Source: Tropicimonas sp033101155
Lineage (GTDB): Bacteria; Pseudomonadota; Alphaproteobacteria; Rhodobacterales; Rhodobacteraceae
Reading direction: 5' to 3'
NCBI RefSeq assembly: GCF_033101155.1
Contig: NZ_JAWMPX010000009.1
Span: 106,702 to 170,701, forward strand
Length of the DNA stretch: 64,000 bases
This document shows, one piece after another, positions 28,797-36,125 of this stretch (position 1 is its first letter; every line of letters starts with the position of its first letter). The notes beneath the pieces were generated by a model. It ran no database searches. It was given only the letters and a program-made list of their open reading frames with translations, and was not told the origin of the DNA. Position numbers and translations under genes: made by a program.

Positions 28797-28860
28797 CTGT
28801 AAACAGGGTTCCGGAAGGCGGTGAACCGGCTGTAAAATTTTGCAAACAGGTTGTAAACGG
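28797..28860. promoter_or_regulatory. TorR/DorR-type repeat array before torA
   Basis: Four direct repeats of the type YTGTAAA: CTGTAAACAG at 28797, CTGTAAAATT at 28830, TTGCAAACAGG at 28840 and TTGTAAACGG at 28851. Spacing is 33, 10 and 11 bp, the same as in the array at 30214. Decamer direct repeats are the known form of TorR boxes. Distance to the torA start is 115 bp. Confidence 0.7.
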
Positions 28861-28893
28861 CGCGGCCGCGTGCCGCCTCTCGAAAGACAGTTC

Positions 28894-28917
28894 GGCCGGC
28901 GGGAGCCTCCGCCGGCC
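28894..28917 (-). terminator. Hairpin after torC
   Basis: Perfect 9-bp stem GGCCGGCGG with loop GAGCCT, 52 bp after the torC stop. No T-run follows on the minus strand. It may protect the torC message or partly stop transcription between torC and torA. Confidence 0.45.
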
Positions 28918-28968
28918 GGCTGCGGTCGGCCACTTGCCTTGGCTGCAAGTGGGCCACCCTTGGGTCGG

Positions 28969-30141
28969 TCAGTGACCCGCGCCTGCGCCGCCAGTGTCGC
29001 TGGCATGCATTTGCAGGTATTTCTGCAGGAACCGGTACTGTTCCTTGTCGAGGGCGATGAACCGTTCCATCGCCTTGAGCGTGCCGATCCACTGGTTGGC
29101 CAGCAGGTGTTCGGCGGGCACCGCCCCGTGACAGACCCCGCAACTCGCGTTGTTCATCTCGGCGCCGTAGGCCCAGAGGTCGTCGAGATTGTCGAGCAGG
29201 TCCGTCTTGTCCACCCAGACATCCATGCTGACCTGGTGCCAGACGAGATCGGTATCCGGATCGGTTTCGGTTGCGTGCCGTTCGATGCGCTCCACGGCAC
29301 TCTTCTTCGCGGTCGCGGTGAAGATCCGATGCCCGCGCAATTCATAGATCACCTTGTCCACGCCATCCTGCTGCCAGCCATCGACCCGCACTTTCAGGGT
29401 TTCACCGTCGCGCTCCAGAACCGTCAGATGGGACGCGGCCAGGATCTGACCGGAGGCGCTGTCGCCAGCCTTCGCATCTTCTGCGCTGCCATAATGCGGC
29501 TTGGTCCTGAGCACGTAGAGCTCGTCCGCCTTTGCTCCCTGGTCGACGGCCCTGGCCGTCAGGTCCTCGAATGTCTTCTTGTAGCCTTGCGACATGTCCG
29601 GCAGCTTGTGGGCGATCCCCTTGTGGCAATCGATACAGGTATCGCCATTCGCGAAGCCGGCTTGCATCGATTTGGCTGCTTCCGGGGTCTGTTTCTCGAA
29701 ATCCATCGCGTGGTCGACATGGCAGGAGCGGCATTCGCGCGAGTCGCTGGACTTCATCTCGTCCCAGACACGTTCGGCCATCTCGAGCCGGTGAGTCTCG
29801 TATTTCTCTGGCGTGTCGATCTTGCCCGTCCACGAACTGTAGGCTTCGCCAAGCGCCCGGTAATGATCGACCACCGACGGAATGAAGGCTTTGGGAACGT
29901 GGCAATCCGGGCAGCCTGCCTGAACCCCGGAGGCGTTGGAATAGTGCGCCGAGAGCTTGTACTCCTCATAGGCGGGCGCAAGTTCGTGACAGGAGACGCA
30001 GAACTCCGTGGTCTCGGTTGCCTTCAGCGCCGAATGCCCGCCCACCAGCAAGAGCATCATCACAAGCCCTCCGATCAGCAGAAGCACGCCGCTCGACAGG
30101 ACCCCGGACGGTGTCCACAGCCAGTTCCAGATCCGTTTCAT
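28969..30141 (-). CDS. torC: Pentahaem cytochrome c, quinol-to-TorA electron carrier
   Basis: Takes electrons from quinol and passes them to TorA in the periplasm. 390 residues: N-terminal membrane anchor (about 12-35), NapC/NirT-type tetrahaem domain with CxxCH at 48-52, 77-81, 137-141 and 169-173, then a C-terminal monohaem domain (about 235-390) with CGVCH at 334-338. In E. coli the C-domain binds TorA and, before haem insertion, TorS. First gene of the operon; the repeat array at 30214-30277 is 73 bp upstream. Confidence 0.95.
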   Translation of the reverse strand: MKRIWNWLWTPSGVLSSGVLLLIGGLVMMLLLVGGHSALKATETTEFCVSCHELAPAYEEYKLSAHYSNASGVQAGCPDCHVPKAFIPSVVDHYRALGEAYSSWTGKIDTPEKYETHRLEMAERVWDEMKSSDSRECRSCHVDHAMDFEKQTPEAAKSMQAGFANGDTCIDCHKGIAHKLPDMSQGYKKTFEDLTARAVDQGAKADELYVLRTKPHYGSAEDAKAGDSASGQILAASHLTVLERDGETLKVRVDGWQQDGVDKVIYELRGHRIFTATAKKSAVERIERHATETDPDTDLVWHQVSMDVWVDKTDLLDNLDDLWAYGAEMNNASCGVCHGAVPAEHLLANQWIGTLKAMERFIALDKEQYRFLQKYLQMHASDTGGAGAGH

Positions 30142-30213
30142 GCCGCACTACTCCTGAAAACGGCGCAACGGACCGTCCGCCTGCACCTGCGTCGAGGACT
30201 GGATAAAGGGTCG

Positions 30214-30277
30214 CTGTAAATCCGCTGTTTTCCGGATTTGAATGGGCTGTAGAAAATTGTAAACAGGTTGTGAAAAG
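30214..30277. promoter_or_regulatory. TorR/DorR-type repeat array between torC and torR
   Basis: Four direct repeats: CTGTAAATCC at 30214, CTGTAGAAAA at 30247, TTGTAAACAGG at 30257 and TTGTGAAAAG at 30268, spaced 33, 10 and 11 bp. The last repeat ends 13 bp before the torR ATG and touches its ribosome site, so TorR probably represses its own gene while activating torC. Confidence 0.72.
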
Positions 30278-30290
30278 TAGGGGGATGCAG

Positions 30291-30992
30291 ATGGATGCGC
30301 CAAAGCGCGTACTGATCGTCGAGGATGATCTGACCAGCCTCGAACTCATGGCCGGCTATTTCGAGGTCGAGGGGTTTCGGGTGCTCAAGGCCAGCAATGG
30401 CGACGAGATGGACATGGCCCTGCGCAAGGCCAATGTGGACCTGCTTTGCCTCGACATCCGCCTGCCGGGGCGGGACGGGTTGAGCCTGTTGCGGGAGTTG
30501 CGGCGCAGCTCCGACCTTCCGGTCATTGTCATCAGCTCAAAAACCGAGGATGTCGACCGGATCGTCGCGCTGGAAATCGGTGCGGATGACTATATCGACA
30601 AGCCCTACAATCCCCGCGAGTTGCTGGCCCGTGCAAACAATATCCTGCGCCGTGTGGGGCGTTCGGAACAGGCGGTGGCTGAAGGTCAGGAACTGGTCCA
30701 CGATTTCAATGGTTGGACGCTCACGCCTGCCGCCCGCAGGCTCGCAGCGCCCGATGGCAGCGACGTCCACCTGACCCGCGGCGAGTTCGAACTCCTGCTG
30801 GCCCTTCTGCGCAACCGCGGACGGGTCATGCAACGCGACGCCCTGCTGGACGCCTTGAGCGGTCGGGAGCGTGACCCGTTCGACAGGACGGTTGATGTTC
30901 TCGTCGGGCGCCTGCGGAAAAAGATCGAACGCGACCCGAAAGATCCGGAAATCATCATCACCGTTCACGGCATTGGATACGTGTTTCTTTGA
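30291..30992 (+). CDS. torR: OmpR-family response regulator TorR
   Basis: DNA-binding regulator of torCA, 233 residues. Receiver (1-120) with acidic pocket E11-D12-D13, phospho-Asp55 (LDIRLPG) and Lys104 (DYIDKPYNP). Winged-helix domain (130-233) ends ITVHGIGYVFL. Divergent from torC, with the repeat array between them. The ATG at 30291 follows AGGGGG; upstream in-frame starts overlap that site. The partner kinase is the distant torS of the same locus. Confidence 0.93.
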   Translation: MDAPKRVLIVEDDLTSLELMAGYFEVEGFRVLKASNGDEMDMALRKANVDLLCLDIRLPGRDGLSLLRELRRSSDLPVIVISSKTEDVDRIVALEIGADDYIDKPYNPRELLARANNILRRVGRSEQAVAEGQELVHDFNGWTLTPAARRLAAPDGSDVHLTRGEFELLLALLRNRGRVMQRDALLDALSGRERDPFDRTVDVLVGRLRKKIERDPKDPEIIITVHGIGYVFL

Positions 30993-31049
30993 GATCGACC
31001 CCCCTCTCAATCGGAAGGTCCCCTAATGGAGCGCAAATCTCGCAGCCAA

Positions 31050-31907
31050 TTACGGGTGTCCGGTGACACGCCGCAAAAAACCGTTGGCAAGGGTTTCTGT
31101 GTGATCGCGCTGTGAGGCGTCGAAGGTCAGGCTCGACAGGGGAGATTTCTCCTGCTGATCGAACCCGTGCCCGGCCCCCGCGAGTACCTCTGTCTCGATT
31201 TTGGCCCCGCCCGCGTGAAGGGTCTCGGCCATGGCAAGGCAATCGTCCGTATCCACGATGCGATCCTCTTCGGCGAGGACCATCAGCACAGGCAGGTCCG
31301 TCGGCCAGGGTGCCTTGTCCGCGCCGTTCAGCAGCCCGCAATACGGGTAGAGCAACACCATTGCGGTCACGCTCTCCAGCAGGCTTTCAGGCGGGGCGGG
31401 CCATTTGGTCAGCCCCGGGGGCACCTCGCCGGAAGACGCTTCGGCGACGAACTCCATCGCCGTCCATCCGCCATGCGACGCGCCGAGGACAACCACGTCA
31501 TCGGTCACGTCCGCGCGCTGCCCAAGGGCGTTCAGCGCCACCGCAAGGTCACCGGCGCGTTCGGCCCCGGGCAGGGCCTGTCCGGCGCAGACAAGCCGCC
31601 AGCTTTCGAGCTGGTCCAGACCGCGCGGCGTGTGGCTGTCGACGATCAGCGCGAGCCGACCCGAGGCGACGAACCGCTCTGCCCAATAGGTCATGTTATC
31701 CCGCACGCCGTCGCACCCCGACAGCAGAATGGCCGCCGGGAAGGGCCCCGATCCCTCCGGGCGCAGGATACGCCAGTGGGATTCCAGCCGCTCCTCGCGC
31801 CTTTTGGGCGTGTCATCGAGTGTCGAGATCCCGACGGCGTGGCGAAACGTGTTCAGTGCAAAGAACAGCAGGATCGCCGCCACGCCCGCGAGGATCCACC
31901 AGATCAT
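31050..31907 (-). CDS. Membrane-anchored alpha/beta hydrolase (dienelactone hydrolase type)
   Basis: 285 residues. One N-terminal membrane helix (about 2-20), then a hydrolase domain facing out or periplasmic. Nucleophile is in LGASHGGWTAM, the acid in LAEEDRIVDTDD and the His in AGHGFD. An oxyanion segment LLSGCDGVRD precedes. Substrate unknown. Its ATG overlaps the stop of the 566-residue hydrolase gene (ATGA), so the two are translated together. Confidence 0.8.
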   Translation of the reverse strand: MIWWILAGVAAILLFFALNTFRHAVGISTLDDTPKRREERLESHWRILRPEGSGPFPAAILLSGCDGVRDNMTYWAERFVASGRLALIVDSHTPRGLDQLESWRLVCAGQALPGAERAGDLAVALNALGQRADVTDDVVVLGASHGGWTAMEFVAEASSGEVPPGLTKWPAPPESLLESVTAMVLLYPYCGLLNGADKAPWPTDLPVLMVLAEEDRIVDTDDCLAMAETLHAGGAKIETEVLAGAGHGFDQQEKSPLSSLTFDASQRDHTETLANGFLRRVTGHP

Positions 31908-33604
31908 TTTCGTCGGCACCCCTGACCCCACTCCTGCCCGCACCATTCCTTCAGGCGGGCGCTTGTCTCTCCGTTCCATCCCTCGGGGGCGGTCACGGAC
32001 GCCCAGGGGTCGATATAGTCATGCGCGATGTAATTGTGGCCGTAGCCGCCGGGCACACCCAATGCCAGCGCCATGTCGAGCGCCAGTTGCAACTGCGTGA
32101 CCACCGGAATGAAGCGGATCTTTGGCGAGACATCCGCCGCGCGTGGTTCCTTCATCCATTCGGGCGCCCGCCAGAGCGAGGCCGGTTCATAGAACACGAT
32201 TGCATCGGAGGCGTGCTGCAGGAAGGCAAGGCGTATGCGGCCCCATGGCCCGGGGGAGCGATCTATTCCACCATATTGCGATGCAAACCGGACGAGTTGA
32301 CCGCTGCCGACCGTCGGCAAGACGTATGGAGAGTCGGGATTTCGGGCCGCGACGGCCGCGTTCCACTGTGCCGAGGGGAAGGGCGGTCCGGTCCAGAGCG
32401 CACCATCGATCGGGTCGTTGAGGACCCGGTAGACGTTGAACGAGTACATCGACGACCAGGCGCCGAGGCTGATCCCGTGCATGTAGAATCTCGGTCGCGA
32501 CTCCGGCGGCAGTGTGGTCCAGTGGGCATAGATCGTCCGCATGGTGGCGGTTGCCTGATCCAGGCCCGACTGCGTCTCGAAGATCAGCGCCAGGGGCGAC
32601 TGAAGAAAGGAATACTGAACGGCCACGGTCGCTATGTCGCCGTCATGCATGAACTCCAAAGGCTCGTGCCCGCCCGGATCGAGCCAGCCGGTGCCGGTCG
32701 GGCTGGCGACAATCAGGACTTTGCGGTCAAAAGCACCAAGCCGCTTGAGCTCCTCGAGCGCCAGTTCGGCGCGCGCCTGCGGGGAATCGTCCTGCGCCCG
32801 CCCGACATAGACCCGGATCGGATCCATGGCGTCGCGGCCGCTGAAGGCCGAAATCGCTTGCGCATCCGGCCCGTTCAGGACGTAGTTTCGTCCCGGTTGC
32901 CCCATCGCACCCCAGTCGACAAGGGAGTCCGGCCCGCCGACAAACCGGGGGTCCGTGGGCGCAGGCGGCGCATCCGCGAACAGGTCCTGCGCCGCGGCAT
33001 AGGACTCGTCCGCCAGGTCGAAGCCGGATTGGACAACCCCATCCCGGGTCACCACGAAGACGATCAATGCCGCGAGAACGAGCCCAAGGACATTCGCCAA
33101 CCGCATCGGCATGATCCGATAGAGCCGGCGCCGGATCCAGTCGAACAGCCATTGGGTCGCCCAGCCGAGCAGAAAGCAAACGATGAAAACCGCGGTGGCG
33201 ACCCCGAGGATTCCCAGCGAACTGAAGGCCTCCAAGGGCTCCATTCCGAAGAGAACCCGGGTCGAGTTCTGCCACTCTGCGGCGTGCAGCAATGTCCAGA
33301 ACAGCGTCCCCAGCACAGGGAGCGCCAGGAGCAGGCACAGGATACGCACCCCCCGCGCCGGCAGGTTCGGCAGTTCCAGGCCCTGCCAGACAGCATGTGC
33401 GAACTGACCGATGGCGTAGCCGATAGCCGTCACCAGACCAGCCAGGATGCCTTGCAGGACCCAGGGGCGGGGGATCAGCGACGGCGTCAGGGAGGCGGCG
33501 AAAAAGAGCAGACCCAGCAGCAGCGGCAAGAACGCCAGGCCAAGGAAACGTGTGCGGGTGGGGCCGGTATCCTGCCGTGTCGAAGGTAGGTCGTGATGTC
33601 TCAT
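31904..33604 (-). CDS. Polytopic membrane alpha/beta hydrolase
   Basis: 566 residues. The N-terminal 200 hold about five membrane helices, and the rest is a hydrolase domain of the bacterial alpha/beta-hydrolase family with split N and C Pfam regions (PF15420/PF10081 as I recall). Markers are SPTGTGWLDPGG, the nucleophile in YMHGISLGAWSS, and QHASDAIVFYEP. Start taken at ATG 33604; a GTG 12 bp upstream is possible. Possible role in lipid or envelope hydrolysis, not proven. Confidence 0.8.
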   Translation of the reverse strand: MRHHDLPSTRQDTGPTRTRFLGLAFLPLLLGLLFFAASLTPSLIPRPWVLQGILAGLVTAIGYAIGQFAHAVWQGLELPNLPARGVRILCLLLALPVLGTLFWTLLHAAEWQNSTRVLFGMEPLEAFSSLGILGVATAVFIVCFLLGWATQWLFDWIRRRLYRIMPMRLANVLGLVLAALIVFVVTRDGVVQSGFDLADESYAAAQDLFADAPPAPTDPRFVGGPDSLVDWGAMGQPGRNYVLNGPDAQAISAFSGRDAMDPIRVYVGRAQDDSPQARAELALEELKRLGAFDRKVLIVASPTGTGWLDPGGHEPLEFMHDGDIATVAVQYSFLQSPLALIFETQSGLDQATATMRTIYAHWTTLPPESRPRFYMHGISLGAWSSMYSFNVYRVLNDPIDGALWTGPPFPSAQWNAAVAARNPDSPYVLPTVGSGQLVRFASQYGGIDRSPGPWGRIRLAFLQHASDAIVFYEPASLWRAPEWMKEPRAADVSPKIRFIPVVTQLQLALDMALALGVPGGYGHNYIAHDYIDPWASVTAPEGWNGETSARLKEWCGQEWGQGCRRK

Positions 33605-33949
33605 GTCAGGTTCCACCGTCTCATTGTGTGGCGTCCGTGAATGCGTTGCTCGCCTTTAGAGTGAATCGCCCGACGGGACGTTGTTTGCAACAGGATCTTC
33701 GGTTGACCGGAGGGGAGCGCGCCCGTCCGTGTTCATGGTGCCAAGGTTTCCCTCCTCCAAAAGCGAAGTCGCGACGGGTCTCGGAGCGGGACAGTCCGCG
33801 GTGGCGATCATGTCGGAACTGTCGCAGAACACCAGCGCCAACCGTTCCGTTGTCAGCCTGCCGGCCCTTATTTCGGTTTCGGTGTGGTTCCGGGTTTGGT
33901 AGGAGACACATCTCCCATGAAGGCGAGCAAGGTTGTTAGGAGACGTGCA
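33605..33949. other. Gap before the small lipoprotein gene
   Basis: 345 bases; no gene or clear regulator site seen. Contains divergent promoters for the membrane hydrolase and the lipoprotein. Confidence 0.4.
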
Positions 33950-34174
33950 ATGATCCGGGATTGGTTGGGTGTCGCCGCGGTCATCATTGGGTTGGCCGGC
34001 TGTAGTCCCAGTGGATATTCGCCTCCGGCGAGCGACGGTGTTTCCGAATCCCCGATCAATATCTCCGGCACCGCTGTGACGGGTGTGGTCGGCGGGTCGG
34101 GACAATCTACGCGCATGGTCTCGGAAATAAAGGATCTGGAATTGTCGGTTGGGTTGTCGCTGGACGGCCACTGA
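33950..34174 (+). CDS. Small lipoprotein
   Basis: 74 residues. A short signal peptide ends in the lipobox LAGC with Cys18, so the mature protein is a lipid-anchored peptide of 57 residues rich in Ser, Gly and Thr. The ATG at 33950 follows AGGAG at good spacing; an ATG at 33917 gives a longer, more basic leader and is also possible. Not recognised. It lies upstream of the dnr-type regulator with 381 bp between. Confidence 0.55.
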   Translation: MIRDWLGVAAVIIGLAGCSPSGYSPPASDGVSESPINISGTAVTGVVGGSGQSTRMVSEIKDLELSVGLSLDGH

Positions 34175-34555
34175 TCTTTCCGAGCGGCATTCCATTTGTA
34201 TCTGTCTCCCCCTTTTGGCGGCTCGGCAATTGGCCGTTCTATCTGCCTGACGATCAAAGCCGAGACGCCGGGCCAACGCGATCGTCAGGAATGTGCGGAC
34301 AATCCCCCCTTGGATCACCGGCGTTCTTCCCGCAAGGCGTCAATGCAGCGGTCCTTTCCAGCGTTGTATTGGCAACAGCGAGGGCGCGGGGCGATGCTCC
34401 CATGCCCGCCCTTGCGTCCTCTGTCACCGCAGCCGTAAGCGACACTGGGTGTCCCGATCCATTGGACTGTGCTGAAAAACCATGCAAGATAATTGACGCG
34501 AACAGTCGCTGCCCCCTTTTTCGCACATCGAAAGGGGCTTTGGAGGACGTCCGGG
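34175..34555. other. Gap before the Crp/Fnr-type regulator
   Basis: 381 bases with no supported gene. It should contain the regulator promoter. A TTGAC at 34493-34497 has no proper second half-site. Confidence 0.4.
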
Positions 34556-35263
34556 ATGCCGAATGAACGACGCAAGCGAATTGCGCGCAACTCTTTGCTT
34601 TTGAAAAGTTTTCCTGAGGATTACATTGACCCGCTGATGGCAATGTCCAGCTGGCACAGCTATGATCGGGGCGAGACGCTGTTTCTGCACGGAGAAGTCG
34701 CCCGTTCCGTTCACATCGTGATCGAGGGTTGGGTGAAGCTCTTCCGGGTTTCGTCCAATGGCGGCGAGGCGGTTGTGTCGGTCTTTACCAAGGGGGAGAG
34801 CTTCGGCGAGGCCGTTGCCTTTCGCAACAACAAATACCCGGTTTCCGCCGAGGCCGTTACCGCCTGCGAACTGATCCAGATACCGACCAGCGCCCTGATG
34901 GAGATGATGCGCAAGGACCCGGAGGTCGGCGTGTCGGTGCTTGCCTCGACCTTCACGCATCTGCACTCCCTTGTCTCCCAGCTCGAGCAGTTGAAGGCCC
35001 GCACGGGCGCACAGCGCGTGGCCGAGTTCCTGCTGGAAATCTGCGAGAAGGAAAGTGGCCGCTGCGTGGTGACCTTGCCGTATGACAAGGTGCTGATTGC
35101 CGGTCGTTTGGGTATGAAACCTGAAAGCCTCTCCCGGGCCTTCAGCAAGCTCAAGCCGGTGGGCGTGCGCATTGTGCGCAGCGAAGCCGTGATCGACGAT
35201 ATCGACCGTTTGCGGGACTTCTCCGAGTCCGATCCGGCCCTGTCCTGGAACAAAGCGACCTGA
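34556..35263 (+). CDS. dnr: Crp/Fnr-family regulator, Dnr/NnrR type
   Basis: Likely NO-responsive activator of the nor, nnrS and nos genes. 235 residues: cNMP-binding-type beta-roll (20-130), dimer helix (about 138-162), and C-terminal HTH (KVLIAGRLGMKPESLSRAFSKLKPVGV). The N-terminal Cys cluster of Fnr is absent, so it is not an Fe-S sensor of that kind. The ATG at 34556 follows GGAGG. Convergent with norF, and three shared target sites lie in this window. Confidence 0.82.
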   Translation: MPNERRKRIARNSLLLKSFPEDYIDPLMAMSSWHSYDRGETLFLHGEVARSVHIVIEGWVKLFRVSSNGGEAVVSVFTKGESFGEAVAFRNNKYPVSAEAVTACELIQIPTSALMEMMRKDPEVGVSVLASTFTHLHSLVSQLEQLKARTGAQRVAEFLLEICEKESGRCVVTLPYDKVLIAGRLGMKPESLSRAFSKLKPVGVRIVRSEAVIDDIDRLRDFSESDPALSWNKAT

Positions 35264-35275
35264 CGCGGCTTGGGT

Positions 35276-35560
35276 TCAACTGCCCAGTGCCGGGATCAGG
35301 TACAATCCGAGCAGAATCAGGCAATAGAGAGCCAGGACCCAGTTGAACCCGGCCCGCCAGGCCGGGGCCTGCCGCAGACCGAGATACCACGACAGGATCA
35401 CACGCGATTTCATCCAGGCCAGAAACAGGATCACCGCGCCCAGTGCTGCCGGTGCGAAGCTCTGAGCGACAAGCGCCGCGATGAGTGCGGATGCGCCGCT
35501 CAGGAGCAGCAGGATCAGCCAGGCGCGGGTGAGGGGGGTCGGTGTCACGAGCGGCCTCAT
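35276..35560 (-). CDS. norF: NorF, small membrane protein of NO reductase operon
   Basis: 94 residues with three predicted membrane helices, related to prokaryotic cytochrome oxidase subunit IV. It helps full NO reductase activity in Paracoccus-type organisms but is not part of the purified enzyme. Starts inside the norE stop (ATGA). Last gene of norCBQDEF. Confidence 0.85.
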   Translation of the reverse strand: MRPLVTPTPLTRAWLILLLLSGASALIAALVAQSFAPAALGAVILFLAWMKSRVILSWYLGLRQAPAWRAGFNWVLALYCLILLGLYLIPALGS

Positions 35561-36123
35561 GCAAGCAGGTAGATCACGGGGAACAGCAGGACCCAGACAA
35601 GGTCCACCATGTGCCAGAAGGCAGCGCCGGTCTCGATATTATGGGCGTCGTCCCAGATGGCGACCAATCCGAGGATGACGATCCCGGCCAGAACATGGGC
35701 GGCGTGAAACCCGGTGAGAAGGTAGTAGAACATGAAGAACGGGTGGGTCTCGACCCCGATCCCCTGCGCCGCCTTGTCGATGAATTCGATGCCCTTGATG
35801 ATCAGGAAGACCGCCCCGAGCGCCATTGCCAGGACAAGGTGCCACCGCGCCGCGCCCCGTCGCGCGCTCTGGCGCAAGTGCAATGCCCGGGCCGCGAGAT
35901 AGCCGCTTGTCACCAGGACCACCGTATTGAGGGCCGCTCCTGTACGGTGCAGGTGATCCTGAGCATCGGCAAACCCTTGCGGGTCGGTGATGCGCACCCC
36001 GAGGAAAGCGGCCAACCCGGCGCCAAACACGAGCAACTCGCTGACAATCAGCACCCAGATCAGGAGCTCGCCGGGAAGGTCTTCCAGCGGATGCCCGGTA
36101 TCCGGCGGACCCTGACCGGGCAT
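35557..36123 (-). CDS. norE: NorE, cytochrome oxidase subunit III-like protein
   Basis: 188 residues, five predicted membrane helices, subunit III family (GELLIWVLIVSELLVFG; YLLTGFHAAHVLAG). Supports NO reductase function or assembly. The ATG at 36123 follows GGAGCG; a GTG six bases upstream is too near that site. Confidence 0.88.
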   Translation of the reverse strand: MPGQGPPDTGHPLEDLPGELLIWVLIVSELLVFGAGLAAFLGVRITDPQGFADAQDHLHRTGAALNTVVLVTSGYLAARALHLRQSARRGAARWHLVLAMALGAVFLIIKGIEFIDKAAQGIGVETHPFFMFYYLLTGFHAAHVLAGIVILGLVAIWDDAHNIETGAAFWHMVDLVWVLLFPVIYLLA

Positions 36124-36125
36124 TG

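Larger units (their letters stand above)
28683..28968. other. torC-torA intergenic region
   Basis: 286 bases with no gene. Holds the TorR-type array (28797-28860) and a 9-bp hairpin (28894-28917). Confidence 0.6.

Noticed and set aside
34493..34507. TTGAC before dnr as an autoregulatory Dnr site
   Set aside because: The second half (GTCAA) is missing at the right distance, unlike the three good sites.
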